Of a stretch of 64,000 nt of DNA, positions 34,111 to 43,365 are shown in pieces. The DNA is from SKVR01 sp046291875 (GTDB lineage: Bacteria > Bacteroidota > Bacteroidia > Bacteroidales > UBA7960), in NCBI GenBank assembly GCA_046291875.1, contig JBKBSF010000024.1:1-64000 (forward strand), in the 5' to 3' direction. A model generated the notes under the pieces. That model searched no databases, was not told where the DNA came from, and was given only the letters and a program-made list of their open reading frames with translations. Position 1 is the stretch's first letter; the number at the start of each line of letters is the position of its first letter. A program made the position numbers and the translations under genes.

Positions 34111-35010
34111 TTATTGGCCGAGGGCATCATTGAGCAAAGCCAACTGATTATACAGCCCTTTGTTTATTTTAACCAAGGGAAGTCTGAGATAGTTTTTTGC
34201 CAAACCTTTTATCTCCAGCAGTGCTTTTACTCCAGATGGGCTTCCATCGGCGTAGATAGACTCTATGATATCGAACAATCTGAAATGTATCTGTCGTGCC
34301 AGCTGGTAGTTGTCTTCCAGGCAGGCACGCACCATTTGAGAGAACTCAGCAGGATAGGCATTGGCAATAACCGATATCACTCCATCGCCACCAATGGCCA
34401 TAAAGGGCAGTGTGAGGGCATCATCTCCCGAAATCACAAGAAATTCTTCAGGTTTGCCTTTGATGATTCGTGAGCATTGTGCCAGGTTGCCGCTGGCCTC
34501 TTTAATGGCTATTACATTGGGAACCTCATGGGCTATCCGAAGTGTGGTTTCGGAGTCTATATTGGATCCGGTGCGCCCGGGTACATTGTAAATAATTACC
34601 GGAACAGGGCTTTCTGAGGCAATCATCTTGAAATGATTATAGATCCCTTTAGGCTGAGGCTTGTTGTAATAAGGGCTTACGGAGAGGATTGCAGAAATGC
34701 CAGAAAAATCCTGGTTCCTGATATCGGCAATAATCTGGCGGGTATTGTTACCTCCCATTCCCACCACAACAGGAACACGCTGATCTACTATCTCCTGACC
34801 AAAATTGATGATGGCGTGTTTTTCATCCGCATTCAGGGTTACCGACTCTCCGGTGGTTCCCATAAAAACGATATAATCTACTCCTCCGGCAATCTGATAC
34901 TCGATGAGTTTTTCAAAAGATTTGAAATCGATACTTCCTTCGCGGTGAAACGGAGTAACAATGGCAACTCCGGTGCCTTTGAAATTATTGATTGATGTCT
35001 GGCTGGTCAT
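34111..35010 (-). CDS. dapA: 4-hydroxy-tetrahydrodipicolinate synthase
   Basis: A 299-residue class I aldolase-type enzyme that condenses pyruvate with aspartate semialdehyde in the lysine/diaminopimelate pathway. Visible are GTGVAIVTPFHREGSIDF, GTTGESVTLNADEK, the active-site tyrosine IIYNVPGRTG, and the Schiff-base lysine AIKEASGNLAQC. The length is normal. The start overlaps the 3' end of the DUF6913 gene by 26 bases, so the two are probably translationally coupled. No other lysine gene is nearby. Confidence 0.96.
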   Translation of the reverse strand: MTSQTSINNFKGTGVAIVTPFHREGSIDFKSFEKLIEYQIAGGVDYIVFMGTTGESVTLNADEKHAIINFGQEIVDQRVPVVVGMGGNNTRQIIADIRNQDFSGISAILSVSPYYNKPQPKGIYNHFKMIASESPVPVIIYNVPGRTGSNIDSETTLRIAHEVPNVIAIKEASGNLAQCSRIIKGKPEEFLVISGDDALTLPFMAIGGDGVISVIANAYPAEFSQMVRACLEDNYQLARQIHFRLFDIIESIYADGSPSGVKALLEIKGLAKNYLRLPLVKINKGLYNQLALLNDALGQ

Positions 35011-35551
35011 TATTGATCATTTTTAAATAGAAAATCGTATGTTCAATGGTTTCTTTGTGAGGAGTATCGTCATTTACCTGCAACATAAGGTCGAAAATGT
35101 TTACCTGCTGATCGTGGTACCGTCCTACTTTAAAAGCAGCTCCGGAGGTAGCAGCCAAATATTTCAGATGAAACATTTTTGCAGAAGAGAGATCAATCAG
35201 GACATCATATTCCTGAGCGATAAAATCTCTCACTGACTGGCTTTTGGGGGTATAATCCCATGCAAAATCCTTAGGAGAACAAAATTCAAAAGTAAGTTTG
35301 GGAAAGGCATACTCAGGCATTTTTTTAAGATTGACAAGCCCCAGGGTTTTAACTTTTTTCTGGTCTTGCTGTAAATCTTTTACCAGGAGGGTAATCTGCC
35401 GGTAATTTTCTTCAGAAGAAGCATCGTATAGAATACCAAAACTTGCAGCTTGCCGGTAGTCCATGGTTCGTTTTCTGCGCGAAAGTCTTTTCAGGGCCCT
35501 GGCAAGAAGCCAGTATTGGAATTTTTCCCTGATTGTTTTAAAAATACTCAC
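34985..35551 (-). CDS. DUF6913-type hypothetical protein
   Basis: A 188-residue soluble protein with a basic N-terminal helix (ARALKRLSRRKRTMDYRQA) and an alpha/beta body (FGILYDASSEENYRQI, DFAWDYTPKSQSVRDF, YDVLIDLSSAKMFHLKYLAA, AAFKVGRYHD). This pattern is seen in DUF6913 proteins of Bacteroidota. It has no catalytic motif that I recognise. Its 3' end overlaps dapA by 26 bases; the pairing may reflect co-expression rather than a lysine role. Confidence 0.75.
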   Translation of the reverse strand: MSIFKTIREKFQYWLLARALKRLSRRKRTMDYRQAASFGILYDASSEENYRQITLLVKDLQQDQKKVKTLGLVNLKKMPEYAFPKLTFEFCSPKDFAWDYTPKSQSVRDFIAQEYDVLIDLSSAKMFHLKYLAATSGAAFKVGRYHDQQVNIFDLMLQVNDDTPHKETIEHTIFYLKMINNDQPDINQ

Positions 35552-35615
35552 AAATTGTATCGATTATGTTTTCCCAATGATTTGAATTGTTTCAGCCCTT
35601 TGCAGCGCATCAAAA

Positions 35616-36131
35616 TTAATCAAAAAAGCGCATAGCAGTTAATATTTCACCGATATAAAACCGATGGTAGTCTTGCCGTGGATAGTGCTTTTCGATTGAA
35701 GGATCGATGAAATGACCAGGTTTGATATCATCAGCATACAACTTTTTGCATTCCAGTATCAGGCGGGCTTGTTTAAAAGCCACCGAACCTGATGGAGTTG
35801 CAAAGGCGTCAAGCCCCGGGTATTGCATTTTAGAAATATCTCTGCCCGACCGAGAACCCATTACCTGAAGCATATCACGGTGTTTTTCATCAAAAAAACT
35901 GAGTGTGAAAAAATCGTGTTCTTCGGCAAACCCGAAGGTATATCTTTGCGGACGAATAAAAACCGTGGCAATGGGTTTATTCCACAAGATACCACAATTG
36001 CCCCAGCTTGCTGTCATCATGTTATATTTTTGGGGAGTGCCTGCACTCAGAAGCATCCAATCGGTTCCAATGAGTTTGAAAATACTTTCATTGATCTCCA
36101 GGGGATTGATCTCTTTGTGGTTTTCAATCAT
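35616..36131 (-). CDS. Flavin reductase-like domain protein
   Basis: A 171-residue FMN-binding split-barrel protein. It shows GTDWMLLSAGTPQKYNMMTASWG, with the MTASWG-type flavin contact, and VFIRPQRYTFGFAEEHDFFTLSFF followed by a short helical tail. Members reduce flavin with NAD(P)H or bind it for other redox tasks; the partner is unknown. It diverges from the PhnP-like hydrolase gene, with -7-like boxes for both in the 124-base gap (TATTTTCG at 36180-36173 on the minus strand). Confidence 0.85.
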   Translation of the reverse strand: MIENHKEINPLEINESIFKLIGTDWMLLSAGTPQKYNMMTASWGNCGILWNKPIATVFIRPQRYTFGFAEEHDFFTLSFFDEKHRDMLQVMGSRSGRDISKMQYPGLDAFATPSGSVAFKQARLILECKKLYADDIKPGHFIDPSIEKHYPRQDYHRFYIGEILTAMRFFD

Positions 36132-36223
36132 TTTGTGCTGTCATTTGTTAGTATCAAAGCTGGTTAAGAATGCGAAAATAGCCATTTTTCGGCGGATTCT
36201 AAACAGGCAGTCAATTTGCTTAC

Positions 36224-36231
36224 TATCTTTG
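36224..36231 (+). promoter_or_regulatory. -7 promoter element for the PhnP-like hydrolase gene
   Basis: TATCTTTG, an exact TAnnTTTG match, 25 bases before the ATG at 36256. No -33 element is visible. Confidence 0.4.
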
Positions 36232-36255
36232 AACCACAAATAACATACATTGCTG

Positions 36256-37029
36256 ATGGATTATCCTGTACATGTGCGTATCCTGGGTACCGGAACCTCT
36301 CAGGGAATACCGGTTGTAGCCTGCCCATGCAGGGTATGCACCAGTGCAAACCCTCGCGATAAGCGCCTGAGAACCTCAATCCTCATAGAAACTCCATACA
36401 ATACCATCGTTGTGGATGCCGGGCCTGATTTCCGTCAGCAAATGCTTCGGGAGAATATTCAAAAGCTCGATGCCGTTTTCGTAACTCACAATCACAAGGA
36501 TCATACAGCCGGGCTGGATGATGTAAGAGCATTCAACTGGATACAAAAAAAGCCCATGGAGGTTTTTGCCAGACCCAGCGTTTTGGAATCTTTGAAAAAA
36601 GACTACGATTATGCTTTCGAAGAGAACAAATATCCCGGAGCACCTGACATCAATCTCAATGCTCTCTCCGGCAAATCTTTCTTCTTTGGCGAAGATCGCA
36701 TCATACCCATCGATGCCATGCATGCGCAGATGCCGGTGTATGGTTTTCGTATCGGCAACTTTTCTTATTTGACCGATGCCAATGCCATTAAGGCTGAAGA
36801 ACTGGATAAGATGAGAGGCTCTGAAGTTGTTGTTATCAATGCATTGCGCAAACAAAAACACCATTCTCATTTCAATCTGCAGGAGGCAATCCAGCTTATA
36901 AATGAGCTAAAACCCGCCAAAGGCTATCTTACCCACATCAGTCATCAAATGGGGCTTCATGATGAGGTCAATGCTGAATTGCCTTCCGGTATTGAGCTGG
37001 CCTGGGATGGGTTAAATATACAATGCTGA
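36256..37029 (+). CDS. PhnP-like metallo-beta-lactamase-fold phosphodiesterase
   Basis: A 257-residue cytosolic hydrolase. The start MDYPVHVRILGTGTSQGIPV and the Cys cluster CPCRVC match PhnP and its relatives, which bind an extra structural zinc. The metal site VTHNHKDHTAGLDDVRAFNW (HxHxDH) is intact, and further metal His lie near KHHSHFNLQEA and LTHISHQMG. A phosphodiesterase acting on a cyclic or nucleoside phosphate is likely. No C-P lyase genes are present, so a phosphonate role is not implied. ATG at 36256 is used instead of a TTG two codons earlier. Confidence 0.87.
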   Translation: MDYPVHVRILGTGTSQGIPVVACPCRVCTSANPRDKRLRTSILIETPYNTIVVDAGPDFRQQMLRENIQKLDAVFVTHNHKDHTAGLDDVRAFNWIQKKPMEVFARPSVLESLKKDYDYAFEENKYPGAPDINLNALSGKSFFFGEDRIIPIDAMHAQMPVYGFRIGNFSYLTDANAIKAEELDKMRGSEVVVINALRKQKHHSHFNLQEAIQLINELKPAKGYLTHISHQMGLHDEVNAELPSGIELAWDGLNIQC

Positions 37030-37033
37030 AAAT

Positions 37034-38668
37034 TTACCTTTCAATTTTTACCCTTTTAAGCAGCATATGATTCAACGGGTTGGTCTGCATCCCTGTAACA
37101 TAATGAGGTAAAAATCGCATAGACTGGTCATAGTAAAGGGGCACAACGGGCGCGTGAGCAATGATAATGTCATTCATGCGGTGGTAATACTCCCAACGCA
37201 GAGAGTCGTCAACCAATGTGCGCGATTTTTCGTAGAGGCGGTCAAATTCAGGATGAGAGAAGCGGGTATAGTTGGGCCCGGCTGGCGAATGATTGGGCGT
37301 ATAAAACAGCGCCAGGTAGTTCTCAGCATCAGGATAATCGGCAATCCATGAGCCTCTGAACATGGCTGCTTCACCTTTTGCCATCATTTCCCTGAGTGTT
37401 GCAGGAGGCATCACATTGATCTGCAACCGAATGCCAAGTCGGGCCAGTTCATGCTGAATGTACTGGGCAATATCAAGATACAGCGATGTGGTACCCAGCT
37501 CAATGGGGGGCAATCCCTGTCCTCCCGGAAAACCAGCTTCTGCAAGCAACCTTCGGGCCCTGTCGGGATTATGGCTGTAACCTCCTGTGTTTTCTGAAAA
37601 GCCTGGCATGCCAACGGGCACAAAGCCGGCATGAGCAGGAGTACCCACATTGTTGCGCAGATATCGCAACATCCTCTCACGGTCAAATCCATAATTAATG
37701 GCTTGCCGTACCTTTTGCTGTTGCAGGGCACTCAATGCACGTGTATTATTCTTATCTACCAGTATCCCCAGGTACTCAGTATTGAGGAACGGACCAGTTA
37801 GTTTGTAAAACCGTTTGTGATGCCTGGGTTGAAGCTCTCCTGAGGGAGTTAACAACTCGTCTTTGTAGCTGGGATCAATCCGGGTGAGTATGTCCAGGTT
37901 TCCCTTGATAAACTCCAGAAACGCTGTTTGCCTGTCGATGATAAAACTGATTGAAACAGCATCCAGGTAAGGAAGGCGATCGTCTCCATCGAATTCGAAG
38001 TAATCGGGATTTTTCAAAAACACCAGTTTTACTCCTTCTTTCCAGTACTGGAATCGAAACGGGCCAGTACCTACCGGATTGTTGCGAAATTCGCTACCGT
38101 AAAACTCCACAGCTTCATAAGGCACAACTGAGCAGTATTGCATACAAAGCAAACCCAGCATGGGAGGAAAAGGCTCGTGCAAACGGATGGTAAGTACAGT
38201 ATCAGAAAGGGCATTTATGGCAAGCGACCCGTCTGCATTTCGTTTCACGGCATTAAGCACCCAATTGCCGGGCGAATTTACCGTGGGATCATGCAACCTG
38301 CCAAAACTGAAAACAAAGTCCGATGCAGTAACACGCCTCCCCTTTCCCTGATCAAAAACCTGGTTGTCATGAAAATACACATCGTCTCTTAAATAAAAAG
38401 TATAAAGCAATCCGTCATCAGAGATATTCCAGCTATGCGCAATGGAGGGTATCACAAGTAAAGAAGTATCCAGTTGCACCAACCCATTGAACAGTTGCGA
38501 TGTAGCCCAGATATTGGCTTGATTACGGGCAAAAACAGGGTCGAGAGAGGTGATATTTCCATCTTCGTTGTAGCGGAATACTGTTAAATGCGACAAGTCG
38601 TCGAACCTGCTCTTGCAAGCGTTCAGGCTAATGACAAGCGCAAAAATTACCAGAATGCGAGGCCTCAT
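37034..38668 (-). CDS. Oligopeptide/dipeptide ABC transporter substrate-binding lipoprotein
   Basis: A 544-residue lipoprotein (lipobox SLNACK) of solute-binding family 5 (OppA/DppA). It shows LTVFRYNEDGNITSLDP, AHSWNISDDGLLYTFYLRDD, VYFHDNQVFDQGKGRRVTAS and YNPVGTGPF-like NNPVGTGPFRFQYW, and a C-terminal half with FYTPNHSPAGPNYTRF. It should capture peptides or similar ligands for an ABC importer. No permease or ATPase gene is adjacent, so it may serve a transporter encoded elsewhere or another role. Its promoter lies ~40 bases upstream. Confidence 0.9.
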   Translation of the reverse strand: MRPRILVIFALVISLNACKSRFDDLSHLTVFRYNEDGNITSLDPVFARNQANIWATSQLFNGLVQLDTSLLVIPSIAHSWNISDDGLLYTFYLRDDVYFHDNQVFDQGKGRRVTASDFVFSFGRLHDPTVNSPGNWVLNAVKRNADGSLAINALSDTVLTIRLHEPFPPMLGLLCMQYCSVVPYEAVEFYGSEFRNNPVGTGPFRFQYWKEGVKLVFLKNPDYFEFDGDDRLPYLDAVSISFIIDRQTAFLEFIKGNLDILTRIDPSYKDELLTPSGELQPRHHKRFYKLTGPFLNTEYLGILVDKNNTRALSALQQQKVRQAINYGFDRERMLRYLRNNVGTPAHAGFVPVGMPGFSENTGGYSHNPDRARRLLAEAGFPGGQGLPPIELGTTSLYLDIAQYIQHELARLGIRLQINVMPPATLREMMAKGEAAMFRGSWIADYPDAENYLALFYTPNHSPAGPNYTRFSHPEFDRLYEKSRTLVDDSLRWEYYHRMNDIIIAHAPVVPLYYDQSMRFLPHYVTGMQTNPLNHMLLKRVKIER

Positions 38669-38702
38669 GCTATAGGATATATAAGGGATTTACGATTGCT
38701 TG

Positions 38703-38736
38703 CAAAAGTACGAAAACCCTCACAGAGTATCCGCAA
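38703..38736 (-). promoter_or_regulatory. Promoter of the oligopeptide-binding lipoprotein gene
   Basis: On the minus strand: TTG (38736-38734), 23-nt spacer, TACTTTTG (38710-38703). The spacer is at the long end of the accepted range. Confidence 0.5.
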
Positions 38737-38834
38737 GTATTATCAATCAGAATGCGGAATTGCTCCATTGTGCTTTCCTTGATTACACAAATCAAAGCCC
38801 AGCGCAGTAATGAAGACATCGGGTATAACCCGGC

Positions 38835-39617
38835 TTACTTTTTCGGAAACCATGGAAAAAAGGCCGGAGTGCGTCGGATATAGTCATCATACCCTGGCCG
38901 GCGAGTTTTCAAGTTACGTTCCAGCATGGCAACACCCGAGATCTTCACAATCAGCCAGGTCATAAGCAAGGCACCGGCAATGGCAAGAGGATACCCATTG
39001 TATACAGCAACTGCAGCAAAACCCCACCAGACCATGGTATCCCCAAAATAATTAGGATGGCGGGTAAATCGCCACAGCCCCTTATCCATTACCTTTTGTC
39101 GGTTTTGCGGATCGGCCTTGAACCCGGCCATCTGCCAGTCTCCCACAGATTCAAAAACTAACCCGATGCAAAAAAGAGTTATGCCAGCCACAAGCCAAAC
39201 AAGCTTTCCGGGCTCAGAGGGATAGAGTGCACCCAGAAGAGTGACAGAAATAAAAGCAAGTAATACTCCCTGGAGCATAAAAACCTGGAAAAAACTGAAC
39301 CACCAGTATCGTTCGGGCCCATAGTTCTGACGAAACTGAGCATAGCGATAATCTTCGGGTTTGCCAAAATTTCGCAGGAAAAGATAAGCAAAAAGCCTCA
39401 GACCCCAGATCACCACCATAATCCAGAGCCACAGCTGATAGGCATTTAGCAGGGGCAATCGCCAGGCATACCAGGTTGCTGCCAAAACAAAACCAAGCCC
39501 CCAGAAAGGATCTACAATACCAGCATTTTTAAGCTTCACACTTACCAGCCAGACCATACTCATAAATACAAGCACAAGACCCGCCGCCTCTGCCCACAGT
39601 TGCCAGAAACTTATCAT
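38835..39617 (-). CDS. DUF1295 membrane protein (steroid 5-alpha-reductase-like)
   Basis: A 260-residue polytopic membrane protein with 6-7 TM helices. The C-terminal half has the NAD(P)H-binding features of the isoprenylcysteine methyltransferase/steroid-reductase clan: DKGLWRFTRHPNYFGDTMVWW and RRPGYDDYIRRTPAFFPW. A reduction or methylation of a lipid-like substrate is possible; none is proven. The ATG (39617-39615) overlaps the TGA of the SRPBCC gene (39616-39614) as ATGA, which fixes the start and indicates translational coupling. An in-frame ATG at 39710 is rejected for this reason. Confidence 0.87.
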   Translation of the reverse strand: MISFWQLWAEAAGLVLVFMSMVWLVSVKLKNAGIVDPFWGLGFVLAATWYAWRLPLLNAYQLWLWIMVVIWGLRLFAYLFLRNFGKPEDYRYAQFRQNYGPERYWWFSFFQVFMLQGVLLAFISVTLLGALYPSEPGKLVWLVAGITLFCIGLVFESVGDWQMAGFKADPQNRQKVMDKGLWRFTRHPNYFGDTMVWWGFAAVAVYNGYPLAIAGALLMTWLIVKISGVAMLERNLKTRRPGYDDYIRRTPAFFPWFPKK

Positions 39618-40063
39618 GATGGTAGTTTTTTTCGGTAATAACTCCGGTATTGAAACTTCCTGGGCCAAAACATGGCCCACATGGGAAGATAAAGAAAATA
39701 ATCGAGCCAACGCCAGGATGTCTCATACTCAATGTCATCGATGATAAATACACTTGCGGCATCCCGTGCTACCACGCGGTGGGTATGTTTCCAGTATTTG
39801 ATCCCAAAGGGCACCTTAAGGCCCCGGTCAACAAAGCCGTACTCACGGTGCGAGAGCCAGCTCTCTTTAATGATTACTGTCCAGTTGCTTATAAAGGGTA
39901 TTCTGAAGGCAATCTCCACAATATCACCTGGATTTTGTCCTTCATATCTTACAATGCGTGCCAGGTTTAAAGGAGGCAACATATGCTCAAACAGTTTCCT
40001 GTTGAACTTTTTATAGGCTTCCTCAAAAGGCTTGAAAACGGTGGTGATCAAACGGATCCTCAT
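39614..40063 (-). CDS. SRPBCC/START-like ligand-binding protein
   Basis: A 149-residue soluble protein with the helix-grip pattern of the SRPBCC superfamily (polyketide cyclase/dehydrase-like): KPFEEAYKKFNRKLFEHMLP, a central WTVIIKESWLSHREYGFVD strand pair, IEYETSWRWLDYFLYLPM and a C-terminal helix. These proteins bind small hydrophobic ligands in a deep cavity. It is coupled by an ATGA overlap to the DUF1295 membrane protein, which itself resembles lipid-modifying enzymes, so a shared hydrophobic substrate is a fair inference. Function is not established. Confidence 0.75.
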   Translation of the reverse strand: MRIRLITTVFKPFEEAYKKFNRKLFEHMLPPLNLARIVRYEGQNPGDIVEIAFRIPFISNWTVIIKESWLSHREYGFVDRGLKVPFGIKYWKHTHRVVARDAASVFIIDDIEYETSWRWLDYFLYLPMWAMFWPRKFQYRSYYRKKLPS

Positions 40064-40182
40064 AACAATATTTGGTGTAACTCAACTGTTTTAACACCCT
40101 TTTGACCAACATGTTTAGCAATCTTAAGAAAATAAACAGATATTATCAGAACCCGGTTACAGGGCAATAATAGTGCAGATTA

Positions 40183-41292
40183 TCATGACCGGAAAAGCAA
40201 CAGCGGAATGTTGCCTGAGTGGATAAGTTTTTTGGCAATTCCAGGATTGAATAGCCGCTGCAGCAAACTTCTCTTTTTGCTCGACATGGCAAGCAGATCA
40301 ATTTTGTTGAGTTCGCAGAAAGCTTCCAGGTTGGCTACCGGGTTATCGCCTTTAATAAAACTGCACTCCACCTCAATATTGCTGTGAACCTGTACGAAGT
40401 ACTCCCTGAGGTTGTCCATACGGGCTTTATCCCATTTGTCTTCGGCATTTTTAGAAACATGTACGCAATAAATCTTCACATCAAAAGCCGAAACAATGGA
40501 GATCAATCTTCTGATGGCCACATAATCTGTGTCGTCGAATTCGGTAGCATACACAATATTTTTTACCTCATTAAAGTTCTCCAGCCTGGTGGTTTGCGGG
40601 ATGGCCAGCACCGGTATCCGTGTTTTATCCAACACTCTGTTTACCACACTTCCGATGATATCACTTTGTTTTTCTCCTTTTCCCTTAGTTCCCAGCACGA
40701 TTATACCCGGTTTGAAAGACCTTGCCGTAGAAGCAATTTCGTCTTCTACAATACCTTCTTTAAGGGTGTAGCTGATCTTAAGATCGCCGTAGCCCATTTG
40801 CTCTGCAGCCTCACGGATCTGGCCTACAAATTCTACCAGGTTGTGTCTGGCCTGATCCTCCAACTCGCGCAGGTTGATGTCCATATCCACTTGTATAGAA
40901 TAGGCGTCGGTAATGGGCACAAGGTCTACAATGGGGGCATAAAAAACATGTAGGATTTTGATATCGGCATCATATTTCCTGGCCAACCGTAATGCGTATA
41001 CACAGGCATTTTTGGAGAATTCGGAGAAATCTACCGGAACAAGAATTCGTCTGATGATTTTCAGGTCCTTAAGCTCCTGCTGCTCCTGTTGAACTTTAAT
41101 TTCGTGCAGTATGCGAAGGGCCTTCTCCACATCAGAAGATTTGATTTGCACCTGCACCCCCTCCGATACAGCTCCCTGCAAAAGGTTTACATGTTTGAGA
41201 TAACATTCTATTCCGGCACTTTCCAGCCTGGCTTTCAATATCTCTGCGGCGGTATAGTGGTCGGTGGCTAAGGTTACAAGGCGATCTTCCAT
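40183..41292 (-). CDS. DUF2007-UspA-UspA three-domain stress protein
   Basis: A 369-residue cytosolic protein. Residues 1-70 match the DUF2007 signal-transducing domain (LVTLATDHYTAAEILKARLE, VQIKSSDVEKALRILHE). Residues ~80-230 are a complete UspA domain (RRILVPVDFSEFSKNACVYA and GTKGKGEKQSDIIGSVVNRV, the ATP-binding GxxGx8-9GS pattern). Residues ~245-369 are a second, diverged UspA domain (NIVYATEFDDTDYVAI, LAMSSKKRSLLQRLF) without the GS loop. Only one half is thus predicted to bind ATP. The role in stress survival is assumed from the family. Confidence 0.87.
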   Translation of the reverse strand: MEDRLVTLATDHYTAAEILKARLESAGIECYLKHVNLLQGAVSEGVQVQIKSSDVEKALRILHEIKVQQEQQELKDLKIIRRILVPVDFSEFSKNACVYALRLARKYDADIKILHVFYAPIVDLVPITDAYSIQVDMDINLRELEDQARHNLVEFVGQIREAAEQMGYGDLKISYTLKEGIVEDEIASTARSFKPGIIVLGTKGKGEKQSDIIGSVVNRVLDKTRIPVLAIPQTTRLENFNEVKNIVYATEFDDTDYVAIRRLISIVSAFDVKIYCVHVSKNAEDKWDKARMDNLREYFVQVHSNIEVECSFIKGDNPVANLEAFCELNKIDLLAMSSKKRSLLQRLFNPGIAKKLIHSGNIPLLLFRS

Positions 41293-41516
41293 GGCTGATA
41301 TGTTTTTAGTAATTTATACTGCAAACAACGAATTAATCTGCCCTAAATGTACGAAAAATAACACGGAAGTGCAAGTAATGTAAGGATTAAAACTGCTGCG
41401 GGAAAAGGTTTTTCTAATGGGGCCTTCTGAGAATCAAATGGGCATGTTGCATCATAATATTTCTTAAAGGGTTTTTGAAATACAAACAAAGGGTGCATCA
41501 GCCCACACTTTTGGCA

Positions 41517-41524
41517 TATTTTTG
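41517..41524 (+). promoter_or_regulatory. -7 promoter element for the M14 peptidase gene
   Basis: TATTTTTG, an exact TAnnTTTG match, 25 bases before the ATG at 41549. No -33 TTG at proper spacing. Its place argues against the upstream TTG start at 41522. Confidence 0.4.
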
Positions 41525-41548
41525 CCAAAAGAAACAAAAACAATTACC

Positions 41549-43321
41549 ATGTTAAAATCACCTCTGCTTCTTTTAAGCATCTTGTTTATTTTTCAGCCCC
41601 ATGATGTATTATCACAACAAGACTGGCAAACCTGGTATGAGTTGCACGATGGCAATCAAACCCCCGACTGGGAAGAAACTCTCAATTTTAGCCAGCGACT
41701 TGCCAATGAGTCTCCCTATCTCTACTATACTTCCATAGGAACCAGTCATCAGGGACGCGAAATCCCGCTGCTTATTCTTGATTTGGAGGGTAGCTTCTGT
41801 CCGCAAGAAGCACAGCAAAAAGGGAGAACCATCGTTTTGGTGCAGGCGGCCATACATGCCGGAGAACCCGTGGGAAAAGATGCAGGGTTGTTGTTGCTTC
41901 GCGATATCGTAATCCATCAAAAACATCATGATTTATTGCAAAGCACTACATTGCTTTTCATTCCCATCCTCAATGTGGATGGACATGAACGGTTTGGCCC
42001 GTACAACCGTATCAACCAAAACGGACCCGAGCTGATGGGATGGCGTACCAACGCACTCAACATGAACCTCAATCGCGATTACCTTAAAGCCGACAGCAAG
42101 GAGATCAGAGCTTTCCTTAACCTCTGGCATGCATGGGAGCCTCATTTTTTTATCGACACCCATTCTACCAATGGCGGCGACTACCAGTATACCATGACGT
42201 ATGCAATGGACATTTTCGGCAGTGCTGATGAGAACCTCAAAGACTGGATGAAAGATCTTTACATCCCTTACATGGAAAAAGCCATGGAAGCTGAGGGTTA
42301 TCCCATTTTTCCCTATGTTACCTATCGTTCGTGGCACGATCCGCGCAGCGGATTGCGATCAGGTACCGGCCATCCGATGTTCTCCAATGGATATGTAAGT
42401 GAGCTGAACCGCCCGGGACTGCTGCTGGAAACCCATATGCTCAAACCCTACAAATTGAGGGTAGAATCCACTTACCTGATGATCCTGCATACACTGGCCA
42501 TGCTGCAGCAAGACCAGCAACTCAAGAGGATAACAGAAGAAGCTGACCGCCATACAGCCTCAGCTCAGTTCAGGCAACAACCCTACCCTTTGCGCTTTGA
42601 AAGCACCAGCGACTCTACCATTGTGGATTTTCTTGGAGTTGAATACCACAAAAAACAAAGTACTCTATCAGGAGGAAACTGGTTCATTTATCAATCTGAT
42701 AAGCCGGTTACCTATCAAATTCCCTGGTTCAACGTCAATGTACCCATCCTTAAGGTTCAATTGCCCGAAGCCTACATAATTCCCGTTGAGCACCAGGAGG
42801 TTATTGATCGTTTGGCGGCCCATGGGGTGAAATTGAACAGGATTGCCCACGACACTATCATTGATGTGGAGATGTATCGTTTCAGTGATGTACAACTGGC
42901 ATCGAGAAGCAATGAGGGGAGGCAAACAGCACGTTTTAACGTTAACCCGGTTGCAGAACGCAGGTTGTTTCCTGCCGGTTCCGTTCTGGTTAGCATGGCT
43001 CAGCCCCGTGCCCGAATCATTGCGCACGCCCTGGAGCCAATGGCCCCCGGATCATTTGCCTATTGGGGTTTTTTCAATGCTGCTTTTGAGAGGGTTGAAT
43101 ACTTCGAAAGCTATGTAATGGAGGCTATGGCACGTGATATGCTGGCCCAGGACCCCTCTTTGCAAATAGGGCTTGAAAAAGCTTTTGAAGCCCACCCGGA
43201 AATGCGTAGCAATCCATACGCTATTCTGTCCTGGTTTTATGAGCAAACACCCTATTACGATCAGCAATACAATCTTTATCCGGTGGGTAGAATACTCACT
43301 GACCCCCTGGAATTGTTTTGA
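41549..43321 (+). CDS. Exported M14-family metallopeptidase
   Basis: A 590-residue protein with a signal peptide (LLLLSILFIFQPHDVLSQ). The M14 site is visible: AAIHAGEPVGKDAG (zinc His and Glu), LNMNLNRDYLKADS (substrate-binding Arg), FFIDTHSTNGGDYQY (third ligand), and the catalytic Glu in RPGLLLETHMLKPYK. The last ~250 residues form a domain of unknown fold found behind M14 in Bacteroidota. There is no T9SS domain, so the enzyme is probably periplasmic or on the inner face of the outer membrane. It is not a duplicate of the T9SS carboxypeptidase at 32354. It stands alone. Confidence 0.9.
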   Translation: MLKSPLLLLSILFIFQPHDVLSQQDWQTWYELHDGNQTPDWEETLNFSQRLANESPYLYYTSIGTSHQGREIPLLILDLEGSFCPQEAQQKGRTIVLVQAAIHAGEPVGKDAGLLLLRDIVIHQKHHDLLQSTTLLFIPILNVDGHERFGPYNRINQNGPELMGWRTNALNMNLNRDYLKADSKEIRAFLNLWHAWEPHFFIDTHSTNGGDYQYTMTYAMDIFGSADENLKDWMKDLYIPYMEKAMEAEGYPIFPYVTYRSWHDPRSGLRSGTGHPMFSNGYVSELNRPGLLLETHMLKPYKLRVESTYLMILHTLAMLQQDQQLKRITEEADRHTASAQFRQQPYPLRFESTSDSTIVDFLGVEYHKKQSTLSGGNWFIYQSDKPVTYQIPWFNVNVPILKVQLPEAYIIPVEHQEVIDRLAAHGVKLNRIAHDTIIDVEMYRFSDVQLASRSNEGRQTARFNVNPVAERRLFPAGSVLVSMAQPRARIIAHALEPMAPGSFAYWGFFNAAFERVEYFESYVMEAMARDMLAQDPSLQIGLEKAFEAHPEMRSNPYAILSWFYEQTPYYDQQYNLYPVGRILTDPLELF

Positions 43322-43365
43322 GATCCTAACCGGGCTAAACAGCAAAATGGCCTGAATGTAATCGT

